From Dipetalonema caudispina (Eukaryota > Nematoda > Chromadorea > Rhabditida > Onchocercidae), in contig JABVXV010000287.1 of assembly GCA_013365325.1 (NCBI GenBank), positions 17,255 through 81,254 on the forward strand: DNA of 64,000 nt, given 5' to 3'. The notes beneath the pieces were generated by a model, which saw only the letters and a list, made by a program, of their open reading frames with translations, had not been told where the DNA came from and made no database searches. Positions 38,614-50,100 of the stretch are shown here, in pieces. The stretch's first letter is position 1. Every line of letters begins with the position of its first letter. The translations under genes were made by a program, and so were the position numbers.

Positions 38614-39990
38614 CATTCGAAATGCTATATGTTATTTTAAATTTTATACTTATAAAAGATATTTTAATTATAATATCTAATCATGATTATCATATTGATA
38701 AACATACAAGAGTATTTATACATACACACACACACACACACATTTTGATGAATATTTAATATTGAGATAGGTTAATTACGATGTACATATTCATGATTGT
38801 TACAGCAAGAAATATGTAGTGATATAATCATATATTTATGTTGAATAAATAATTTTAATAACTATCTGAGATGATCGATATTAAATGAGAATGTATTGGA
38901 ATATGAGAGAAAATAGTTGTAAAATGAATTATGATAATTATTTGAGAGTAAATATTTATTTTGCTATTGATATGAATTTTTTTTTTTTTTTCCATTTAAT
39001 ATTTGTTTAAATATATTTGTTCACATAATTTTTTTCTTTTTATTTCAAATTTTTATTCCTTATGAATTGGATAATAAAAATTTGAGTGACAGAATTTTGC
39101 ATCAAAGCATTTATTTGGAATGGTTTTTTAGATTTTATTTTGAACTGAGTTATATCGATTTAAAATCTAATTGAACCTCTTATTTCATTACATATTAAAT
39201 GACATTATTGCATTCATTTTTCGCTTTTTTTTTTCCAGTTCAAATATACCAAAGATATTAAATGTTAGATGAAATAAGTAATGAAAAAGTTGATATTTCA
39301 TGTACTATGAATCGAATTATAAAAAAAAATTTTTTAATTTTTCAAATGAATTTATTCATTTCTCTCGCATTTTTTTTTTTCAAAAAATTCCTCTATTCTA
39401 TTTAATTCTACAATGCAATACAAAATTTCTGCTTCAAATTATGAATAATTTCCTAATGTACTGTAATATTTCGTAAAATTTTTATCCTGAAATTCCGGCG
39501 ATTAATGCAAGAGCTGATTTAAATTTACCTTAAAACTATAATTTAGTTAAATTTAATTTATTAAGTATGATTTATCCTCAACTTATTGTCATCTTTTGCT
39601 TGTCCAATTTTTGATTTTCCCATGTATTCTCAATTTCCTTTTATCCTTATTCCGCCTACTTTCTCTAAAATGTAATATGAATTAATTATGCGATATGTTC
39701 ATTCTTATCGACGTTTATAAAATGTTCAATGCATAAATCAAGTATTGATGATTCATGCTGTTGTTATCCGAAACAAAATTCTTTTCCTATTAGAAATTAA
39801 GTTTTCAATTTTTGTCTATTTTGTTTGAATATTTTAATTTCGTCAAGATTTCGCCTCATTTAACAGGTTGTGTTTGAATTGGCTAATGTATAAAATTATG
39901 ACAATGTTAATTTTCAAATAACAAATTTGAACATATGCGAAATTTGTCTAACAAAATTTCACGAATTAAAAAATAATTATAATATATGTG
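36900..39990. other. gene-poor sequence with microsatellites, upstream of mab-3-like gene
   Basis: No gene supported. Contains (CT)n at about 37345-37380, imperfect (ATT)n at about 37635-37720, (GA)n at 38391-38412 followed by poly(A), a 41-bp T-run at 38573-38613 and (CA)n at about 38722-38742. The interval 33821-36899 outside the hairpin likewise shows nothing coding. Confidence 0.65.
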
Positions 39991-39991
39991 C

Positions 39992-40005
39992 AGTTTACTT
40001 TTTAG
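39992..40005 (+). promoter_or_regulatory. splice acceptor directly before the mab-3-like ATG
   Basis: The sequence cagtttactttttag runs straight into ATG at 40006. Either a non-coding 5' exon or a spliced leader joins here. Direct abutment of acceptor and ATG is common for trans-splicing in nematodes; this is inference. Confidence 0.5.
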
Positions 40006-40855
40006 ATGAATATTGAAGAAATTTTGCCCGAATTATTTGGTGAGAAACGTGTATACTATTGTCAACGTTGCTTGAATCATGGCTTAGAAATAAAACGTAA
40101 AAATCATAAATCAGAATGCGCTTATCGATTTTGTATATGCAATGATTGTCAAGTAAGTAAACATTGATACAGATGAAAGAAAAAGGAAAATTAAAAAAAA
40201 AAAAAAAAAGTAAGCAGAAATACAATCAAAGTAACTTTACAAATATTATATGTATATTTACAATCTAAAATTATTATCAATGAATTACAGTAATCACTTC
40301 ACAGTATTAGCAAACAGTTTCATTATTTCGCTTTTTTTTTTTTTTTTTTTTTTTTGTATGAGATATTCTTATCATCTTGCAAATGACTGTCGAATTCTTT
40401 TTTTATTTTATTCTTTTCTCTATAATGATAAAAATATTGTGATAATAACATGTTAATATATGATAATATGTTATTGTGAAATTATGGTAGCATAGTGTTG
40501 TAGCATGTTACGGTAGCATGCTGCTATTCCACACTTGTATAGTACTGCCAAGGAATCATAGCAGTATTACGGTAGCATGATATTATAGTAAAATAGTAAA
40601 ATATTGTAGTAATATGTAATATACAATTAATTGCAGTAGCATTATTACTAACTTCATTTATCAAATGTAATTATATATCATATTCTAATTCAGATGGTTG
40701 ACAAACGACGAGAACTAAATTCACGATTGTTACAAATTGAAACTATTTCACCGCCACCACCACCTCCGCCACCTCCACCACCATTACCGCCACCACCACC
40801 ATTACCACCATCATCTTCGTCATCATTATCATCATTTTCCTCCTCCTCCTCCTCC

Positions 40856-40887
<32 letters not shown>

Positions 40888-42061
40888 GTCATCATCATCA
40901 TCACTATCATCATCGTCATCATTATCATCGTTATCACAACCACCATCAAATGGTAATGTTTTGACGACAACCGTTTCTCTTCTACCGGATATGAGCATAT
41001 TTTCTCCAACACCGGAGCAAGCTATATCACCACCTGCTATGAAGGGAAAAGGTTGGCAGATGATGTTGTAGGTAATTCTATTAAAGTTTAAACTGAATCG
41101 AGTGATAGCAAAGTTTTTGAAATTTCAAATTTGGAATTTTTTTCTTCATTTATCAATTTTATCATCTGGTATTGGTACTTTTCTTCAAAAGTGTATAATT
41201 AATTCATTTCTAGAAAGGCGACCTAATTGTCAACGTTGTGCGCAACATTCGGTGTTAGCTCGATTAAAGGGACATAAGCGTTGTTGTCCATTTCGAGATT
41301 GTCCATGCGCTAAGTGCCAAGTTGTTCAAGAACGGCAAAAGCTTATGGCCGATCAGGTTCCACTTTTTTTTCTAAAATTCCATTACACTTTTTTCTATCT
41401 GTGAAATTGTTAAATTAGATGAAATATATTTTTCAGATAAAATTAAGAAGGCGACAAAAGAAACAAAAAAATTTGGATGCATTAAGTGATAGTGATAATT
41501 TGCGAAGCAATATAAGTAATTCTTTCAAAGTTTTTCTTTTTTTTTTTTTTAAATTTAACATGTATTTTAAAACATGCGAAAAACGTTCAAGAGTTACAAA
41601 AATTATGTATGTCAAGTTGATCTAATTTTCTCTGTGTAAATTCAAATATTTCATTTGATATTATGTATTATTTTCATGAAGTTGTAAAAAAATCTACAAA
41701 AATATTAAAAAGTATTAAATGCATAAAAATTTAGAAGGAAACAAAAAAAAAAAAAAAAATTCAAAGTTCCAAAAATATCGTAACATTTCCATGTTTTCCA
41801 TCATTTATAGGCTTTTCCGAGCAGCAGGGTACATTATTCAGTGGTTGCTTGAAATGTGCCCAGCAAGCATTGGCCTATCAGCAAATTTTAACATTTATCG
41901 ATCCAACTGCAACTCTTCAACCATCAACATTTTCAGCTATTCTTGCAGCTTGTCCACATAACAATCATAATAATAACAATAATAATCATAGTGACTGTAG
42001 TAATAATAATAATAATAATAATAACAATAATAGTAATAATAGCAATGGTAATCATAATTAA
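40006..42061 (+). CDS. mab-3: Double DM-domain transcription factor, MAB-3-like, 5 exons, ~325 aa
   Basis: Sex-determination/male-differentiation DNA-binding factor of the DMRT family. Exons are 40006-40152, 40694-41051, 41214-41356, 41437-41515 and 41811-42061, phases consistent. DM domain 1 has all eight zinc ligands: C19, C22, H25, H34, C38, C43, C45 and C48. The recognition tail MVDKRRELNSRL begins in exon 2. DM domain 2 (about 170-230) has C174, C177, H180, H189, C193, C198, C200 and C203, followed by MADQIKLRRRQKKQK, very like the nematode MAB-3 second domain. Two DM domains in one protein is the mark of MAB-3/DMD-3-type nematode factors. Between them lies a ~100-residue linker with poly-Pro (from about residue 69) and a long poly-Ser run. 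The C-terminus ends in poly-Asn. The final-exon frame was chosen because it gives a natural sequence (SEQQGTLFSGCLKC) up to a stop at 42059. An orthologue of DMD-3 cannot be excluded. Confidence 0.9.
40747..40935 (+). repeat. coding CCA/CCN and TCA/TCN trinucleotide repeats in mab-3-like exon 2
   Basis: About 40747-40812 is a CCA/CCG/CCT run encoding poly-Pro with interspersed Leu. About 40812-40935 is a TCA/TCC/TCG run encoding poly-Ser with a few Leu and Phe. Codon mixing suggests the tract is partly maintained at the protein level. Antisense poly-Asp and His frames here are shadows. Confidence 0.9.
41961..42058 (+). repeat. coding AAT/AAC repeat, poly-Asn tail
   Basis: AAT/AAC codons with a few CAT, AGT and AGC interruptions form the last ~33 residues of the mab-3-like protein, directly before the stop codon. 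Confidence 0.85.
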
Positions 42062-45000
42062 TATAATACATAATAATTGTGATGAAATTATGGTCAACAA
42101 AAAATATATATATATTTCTTTTTTGAAATCTTCCCAAAATATATATATATATATATGTATGTATTTCTAGTTCCAAAGTTTTTCTTTTTTAATTCAGCAA
42201 TTATCTGCTAAAAAATTTGGCATTTGACAAAAAAAAAAAAAAAAAAAAAAAAAAAACTTCTCTCAAACTCTATAATATAAAGCATTTTAATATATTAATT
42301 ATGCATAACATTACAATCATCAATACAAATTAATGCTATCACGAATACCCCTCGATGATTTTAAAATAATAGGTCATATTTAAATTAGAAGATATTAATA
42401 TGCTAAAGGGTATTCAGTTGAAATATTAGTCCTGTAATATTGCGCTTTAAGTTATATGAATTGGCTTAAATTAAATTGAAGATAATTTTAGGATAATGGA
42501 TTACACTAAATTAGTGATAATTTTAGAACGATATGTTAAAATTGAACTAATGATAGAATTATAATAATAGATTAAAGTTAAACCAATGATAACTTCACAA
42601 TAACATTTTTTGACTCAAATATGCAAGTAAAAGAAAAAAGCAATATTTTTTTCTCAAAATTATGATGTATCAAAATTTAACAATTCGAGAAGAAAACTTT
42701 TTTGAATAATTTCAAAACAAAGATTTTTTGAAATTTAACCGAAAATAATTTTAGCTTTTTTGGTATACAAATTTAGATTATCGAAAATCCGAAAAGAGGA
42801 AAGGAAATTTCGATTTAGTTTAATGTAGGCGGAAAATTAAGATGAATTTTTAATTTACTTGCATTATACAATTACTTTTAAACGTTCAATCGTTTTAATA
42901 GCATTGACATTCATGTTGTATGCCAAAAGTATTGTAATCGATCAATGTTTTTTTTTTTCTTTTTTTTAAAAAAAATGTTTTAATTCTTTTATTTTATTAT
43001 TATAAAATTTCGAAGACGAAAAAGATGAAGAAAAAATAGTGAAACATTGAATCGTTTTCAATTAATAACGTTTTATAGTTTTGTACATAAGAAATATTTG
43101 AAAGTATTATCGTAACTATTATTTTTCGATATCTTTGTTAATTTTGCTGAAATTTCTTCTTTTGTTTCATATTGTAATAGTGAAATTATTTCCATCAATT
43201 GATCAGTTCTTTTTTCAGCTTAAATATTTATCTGAAATTTTTATTTTTTTCGATTAAGATTAATTTTGATCTTTTACAATTTTCGTGTGCTTTGTATAAA
43301 TTTTATGTGCAACAATTTCAAGATATACATTTTTTTTTTCCCCATATTTAAATTCAGTTTAAAAAAGTTTTTCTCCTGCATTTAAATTTAGTGTAGGAAA
43401 ATAGAAGAAATGGAATTTTTTTTTTTTTCATTTTAAAAATGTTATAGTATTCTATTCTTATTTGATATGTTGAGGATTAACTAAATTAACCTGATCAGGA
43501 TTTTAATAATTCGGAAAAAAAGAAGAAAGTTTTTTAGTGTTAATGCATCAAATTGTTTATTCCATTTCAATTTATCAGAAAGTAAACTACGGATGTTTTT
43601 TTTTTTTTTTTTTTTAATGAATATATATCATACATATTGTCCCTGTTCCATAGTTCTTTCGGTTTTAATCTTTTTGTTGTAATTTATTTTATTCCATTCT
43701 ATTCTATTCTATTCTATTTTTCATTTTCATGAACAAATTTTATTTCATACCGAATAACTGTAAAAAAAAAAGTAATACATTGATAGGAAAATAGAAAGAG
43801 AAAAAAAGAAATTAAACTTTAATTATTAAATACATTTGTCTGTTGTTTGAATTTTTCACACTAAGTAGATCCAATAATAGTTCAATTACTTTCGAAAATT
43901 TTACACTAAATAGAATATGTTTGAATTATTTGCAAATTTTTTCAGTACATGTAATAATTTATTACATTCTTATATCACGAATGGATCAGTATACTGGATT
44001 AAAAAGAATAGGAATAGGAAACGAAATATGAAATTTAATAAGTTTGTTAAATATATACCATTCATTTCTTTCGGCAAATTTTACGAAATACGATAATAAT
44101 GAAATAATATGAAAGAATAGAATAGAATAAAATGGAATATCAGTAGTAGTTATTGATAAATAATTGTTTATTTTAATGATGGCCATTCCATTCCATTTCT
44201 TTGCTTTTAATTACTTTTTAATTACAATCACTTCAATTGTATTGCAATTATTTACAACAAAAATTTCAATATTTAAACAAAAAAAAAACAAAAACAAAAA
44301 CAAAAACAAAAACTTCGTTGCCATTCCTTTCTTGTCTTTTTCTTTTTATTTTTTTGTGTTTATAATTTGAAATCATATCTGTAAAAATTTACATATATTT
44401 TATATTTTATTCGTTTTAGTAGAAATAAAATAAATTTCAACTTATACCATGCCAATCATATGGTTTCAAAAACGATAATTTCTCATTACATTTCGTTCTT
44501 GCACTTTTTTTTTCACTTTTTTTTTTTTTTTTTTTTTTTTTTAAGAAACGAAAAGAATGAGAGAGAGAGAGAGAGAGAGAGAGAGGAATTGTATATATTA
44601 AAAAAAGTGGCTTTATTGAAAAGCTGCCACTTTTTTTTTTAAATTTTTTTCGGTTAAAAAACATTTTTTGATTGGATGAAATGTGTGAAAAAGGACGCTT
44701 TTGATGAAAAGTATAAAGCCGATATCCGACAATTTTTTTTATTACTTACAGTAGTCCATATATATATACATATATTCGATCAACATTCGTGAAAAATAGT
44801 CTTTTGATTGTTTAAAGCAAAAGAAACGAATAAATGGGAACTAAAATTATCATTAGAATATAAAAAATGAAAAAAAAAAAAAAAACAAAGTGAAAGAAAG
44901 ATGTCGAGGTTTTAAGTACATGAGTATTTAAGTTCCGAACTTATTAATGCATCAAGTCATAAAGTTTAGAGTATATTATTACATTAGTAATTTTTTGAAA

Positions 45001-46639
45001 AAAAAAAATAAATAAATAATATAAGCAAATAATTGAGGGAATAAAATGAAAAAATTATAAAATGTAAAATCTGAATAAATAGGGAAAAGATGAATAAAAG
45101 AGAAAGAAATGCAAATTATATATTTTGGGTAATGAAATTACAATTGGACATTGCAATTTATACTTTTATCTTTTCATTTCTCAGATTAATTTATTGTTTT
45201 TCTCCATCCTATTATTTTTTATATTCATTTATTTATTTTATATAAAACAATCAATGAATGCAAATTTTTGCTAATAATAACTCTGTTTTTTTTGCTTTCA
45301 ATATTTTTTTAAATTTTAGAAAGAACTTAAAAAAATAGAATTCGAAAAAAAAAGCAAAATAAAATAAGAAATAAAAATAAAGGCAAAGTGAGTAAATAGA
45401 AATATTAAAAGGAAAAATTATGAAAAAAAAAAAAAAAAATGATGGAGTTAAAATTTTAGAACAAATTTTTTAAACAAGTACACAGTAGATTATTATGATT
45501 TAAATCTTTACATTTTGTATTTCAATTTTTCCTCTATTAATTATAGAAATTACGGAGAAAATATTATTCATTCAATGTTACAAATAAGATGAGAAAAGAT
45601 TAATGTATTAAAATCTGGCACAAAAAAAAAAAAAAAAAAAAATCAAATTATCAATATTATTCGGACAACAAAAAAATTAATGAAATTTAAGTTTTGACCT
45701 AACAAGATTTAGCAATACATAACTTTTAATATTATCATTTAATAATCGTTAAGGTATATTTTTGAGAAATCACTCCTACATATCATTCGCATCAAAAACA
45801 AAATTTTGAAAGGGAAAAATTTAAATTTTAAAACTGTTAAATGAGTCATTTTCGACTCCTTTTCGTTGTCTTTCAATTTATTTCGTAAAAATTAAAACTA
45901 TATTTAAACAATTTTAAAAACATAAGCACTATTTACTAACATTCACTTCTCACATATAAATATTGCGTTTTGTGTTTGATAATTATAAAAGAGTGAAAAT
46001 GTAAGCTTATCATAAATTCGTTTAATTAATTCAATACTTATTTCATTTCAACAATTAGGATTATTTCATGAAAAGATCATTTGATTAAAATTATTTCATA
46101 CTGCTACAAAAATATAAATTGTTTTCGGATTCTTATAAAATTCATAATGTAACTATTTTAAAAAATATGCAAATTTTCTTATTATCCAAATTTTTTTTTT
46201 TTTTTTTTTTATATATTTCAATTCTAATATGAAATATCACAATAGAATATTTGAATATGGAAAAAGCAGAAAAAAATCTCGGGACTATCTTACTATCATA
46301 ATTTGATAAGTATAGGAATGGGGCAGAATAGTGTAAAAGGGAAATATTTTTTAATATTCAAATTTTAATAGAAAAAAAAAAAAAACAAAATTTATTTTAA
46401 ATTTATTGTTAAACAAAAAAAAAAAAAACACTTTTGTTTTTTCTTTTGAAATCAAAAACACGAAGAAAATTTCTCTTTAATAATTAAGTAAAATTATGTG
46501 AAAAATTTTATTCAATGACTCTTTTTTTTTTCTAAATCTTTTAAAATTTTCTTAATCTTTTTAATTTTTCTTTTTCCCAATGATTACGCTAAAATTATTT
46601 GTCATATTTTTTTGTAAATATAACTGAAAAAAGAAAATC
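42062..46639. other. intergenic between mab-3-like gene and importin-alpha
   Basis: About 4.6 kb with no supported gene. Holds poly(A/T) tracts, (ATTCT)n at about 43694-43720, its reverse-complement-like copy at about 44112-44135, (AAAAAC)n near 44281-44312 and (GA)n at 44559-44586. Confidence 0.6.
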
Positions 46640-46645
46640 TGTTTG

Positions 46646-46842
46646 TTACACGTTGCACGTTACACGTTATACGTGACTAAAATAGTAAAATAAACTAAAT
46701 ACTGCATGAAAGTACCTATGATGAAATGAATGTAATGTTATTTTATCTATACGCTTAAAAATGTGAAAAGATATAAAACGACAGATATATATATATATGC
46801 ATAATTAATCCATACACATAACGTACGTGTAAACACGTACGT
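46646..46842. promoter_or_regulatory. CACGT repeats and palindrome upstream of importin-alpha
   Basis: Between about 46646 and 46676, acacgtt-type words repeat at close spacing (cacgttgcacgttacacgtt). At 46821-46842 acgtacgtgt, aa, acacgtacgt forms a perfect 10-bp stem with a 2-nt spacer. The cluster ends about 260 bp before the importin-alpha ATG. Such ACGT cores are typical bHLH/bZIP targets, but function here is only inferred. Confidence 0.4.
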
Positions 46843-47105
46843 ACGTATACTTCTGAGTAAAACATACAAATTGTCCCACCAAGAAGTAGAAAAAATACAT
46901 ACATTCCCCAAAGATTTCATTGGTATTTAATGGTTGAACTGATCTTTTTTTTAATTTTTATTTTCACTTTAATTATTGTGGCGGTCGTTCGATTGAAATT
47001 ATTATTGTTGGAAGTGTTTTTTTTTTTTTTTAGTAAAGTTTTGTTAATTGTTTATTTTCCTGAAAATAATTTTCCTGCAAAATTTTTTTTTATATTTCAG
47101 GAAAA

Positions 47106-50100
47106 ATGGATGATGAAGGAGCATCATCATCCGGATTTTCCACTACATGTGATAGAGATTCCGGTTTTGATACTACTTCACGTGAAGCTATGTATAAAAA
47201 TAAAGGTAATATATTATGTAATTTGTTTTTCTTTTCTTTTTTTCTTCTCTTTTTTTTTTCAAATATTAGGAATAAACAAATTATCTTTTCATGATTAATT
47301 AACAAAAGTGGATTTTTTGTGTTTGGAAGAAAAGATGCGTTTTTTTTTTTTATCAATTATGTATTCTGTTAAAAAATTGTTATAGTATAGATAAATTTAT
47401 GGTTTTTTTATAACATTATTGATAAATATAGTATGATAATTTAATACTATAAGCTTTTCTTTTGTTATTTTTCATTCACTTTATCAAAGAATGTTGTAAC
47501 ACAAATGCATTTATGATCATGTGAATAAAGTGTGAGTAAGTAAATGAAGTGTTATTTTAGGTATGACATCAGATGCTATGCGTAAACGTCGTGAAGAGGT
47601 TTGTGCTGAAATCCGTAAAGCTAAACGATACGATGATTTGAACAAACGACGTCAAATAGATTTGGCACCGACTGATTTGGGAGAACAACCGAGACGTGAA
47701 GTTGTAGGGCATTTTGGCATTATTTGCTTATACTGATGAAAGGCTTTACAGGATAACACATAGTTAGGTTAAATTGATGTTAGCATCGTGATTCTCTTTC
47801 AGGATGCTAATGTACGGTCGTGTTCAGCTTGGAGCCAAGTTATTGCAACGGCAGGCCACGAGCAAATTGAGAGTTTTGATTTTCATTTCTATAAATTATA
47901 GGAAATATGTAGTCTTTTTCCAAGTTCATACTGTTTTTGAGATTTCCGGAATTTTCCGCAAGATTGTGGTAATCTGCTATATCATATTTGTGATGAAAGA
48001 GATATAATTTAAACTTTATGACCCGGTTTCTTTCATGGAATGCGTTACTTGCCCATATCTACTATAGCGGATCAAATTTTAGATAAAATAGCTAACATAA
48101 AAGGAAATGAAACTATACAAATGGAATTCAGCGAATTTTGGAAAAATGAAATTGATCTTATGATCGTTGTTTTAGGCTACTGCTGCACTGGATGAACGAA
48201 TGGTTATGAAACTATGTAGTGAATGTCCGGAAGATGTCGAAGAAGCCCTGGATTTTTATAGACGTCGTTTCCGTACAAGTAATTTTAGCGTAAAATAATT
48301 TTAAGTGGTTTTATCAACTCGATTTGGATTATCTCCTATAGTGTGAAACGTCAGCGTTCGACTATGACCTTACATATATATATATGTAAAGCGGTGACTT
48401 TGATCATAAGCATACAGTCTCGCATTTACTGATACGCACAAGAGACATTACATTGACAGATACGGTGAGATGTATTCGGTTATACGTCGTATAATGTGCA
48501 TTAACATGTGGCACATGGCCGTACGCATCTGATAAAAGCATGCTTTGTCATAATCGTTACCTGCTAGCATACTTTAGGCCGTTTTCATTCCTCTCCTCTA
48601 TGATTCAACTTATTTAAAATCCTTAAATAGCGACTTATTAATTCCATGTAACAGCTGAACCATTTTTTTTTTTTGTCCAACTAATGAAAAATTCCTTGTC
48701 CGATGTCCGATGAGTTCAATTGAAGATTGAACTAATTATTTAATTCTAGTGGTTATTCAATTTTTCAAAAATTGTTCAAGAATTAATTACTCTATTTTTG
48801 TAGGAAAATATTTACTCTTATACCACATTCCCAACTTTCAGTTTCTTATCAGAATTTATTGTGGAATTCACTGTATATAGCTAAAAAAAAAAAAAAAAAA
48901 AAACACAGTGTATTAAAGGTAATGCTAGCGATGTGGCAGATGAAATTGTTGCCTTGAACTTGATACCTCGCATCGTGGATTTGTTGCAAAATGGACCGAC
49001 TCTTAATATACGTCGAACTGCTACCCATGTTGTTGGTGCTATTGTTTCGATCTGTTCAACACATACCGAAGCAATTGTCAAAAGCGGTGTTGTCCCATAT
49101 TTGGTCGATTTGATTGGGTAATGTCTTTTTTGGTTTTGGAACAATTTCCAAAATTTCCTGGTATAATTCATATTCTGAATAGCATGATTTTATAGATCTT
49201 GCCAAGAATTTGTCAAAATTTTGATTATATAATTGATGCTTGCAGTAACCCAGACCGTGAAATGCGTGAGCTAACATTATTTGCGCTGGGTAACATAGCT
49301 GCCGAATGTTGTGAATACAGAGATCTTTGTATCGGATTTGGTATGGCTCAGAAAATGACGATGATTCCGGATGGGTAGGTTTTATAAAACTGTGCCAGTT
49401 CCTCTTGATTTCCACTTCTTATTTTTGTTTCTTTGTTTTCTTTAGCGATTTGAGTTTTAAAAGTTTCATTTCCTTTACAGTACTATGACGTTGATGGAGG
49501 CACGATGTGCAGTTTGGGCTGCTTCGAATTTATGCCGTGGAAAAGACCCACCTGTAGATCTCGAAAAGGTTAATATAGATTTCAGTGGTTGTGGTGTTAT
49601 TATTATTTTAAATGTATGAGTCTAGCTATACAGTTAGTTCTTTAACAGTTCAGCTTTTTATCATGTACAATTAGCGTATGATACAGCTTAAGGCAGTTGG
49701 CTGTATTTCATATCTGAATAAATTTAATATATTTTCTACAGAAATGGAATTTTTTTTCTTTCATTTCCATTGACGAGTAGGGTCGTCAATAGTGGGGGTA
49801 CATGTGACCCTTTCGAATCAAATTAAATAAGCAAGCTAAAAAATCGTTTTGCATATGTTAACGCAACTTTGAATATCTTTGATTATTCACTGTATTTTAT
49901 AAATGTTTGCATACATTAAAATTTTTTATAACAGTGGATGAATTGCAGATCGCTATGCTGCTGCCACTGTTCAACGAAGCCTTGTACAGTAACGACACAT
50001 TAATCATCTCAGACGCATGTCGTGCATTTGGTCGGTTACTTGATGCCACACCGGAAACCTCATATAAATATATTCTGAAGCCAAATACTATTGAATGTCT

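Noticed and set aside
40690..41012. Antisense poly-Asp and other-frame poly-His open frames
   Set aside because: They are shadows of the Pro/Ser-coding trinucleotide repeats in exon 2 of the mab-3-like gene.
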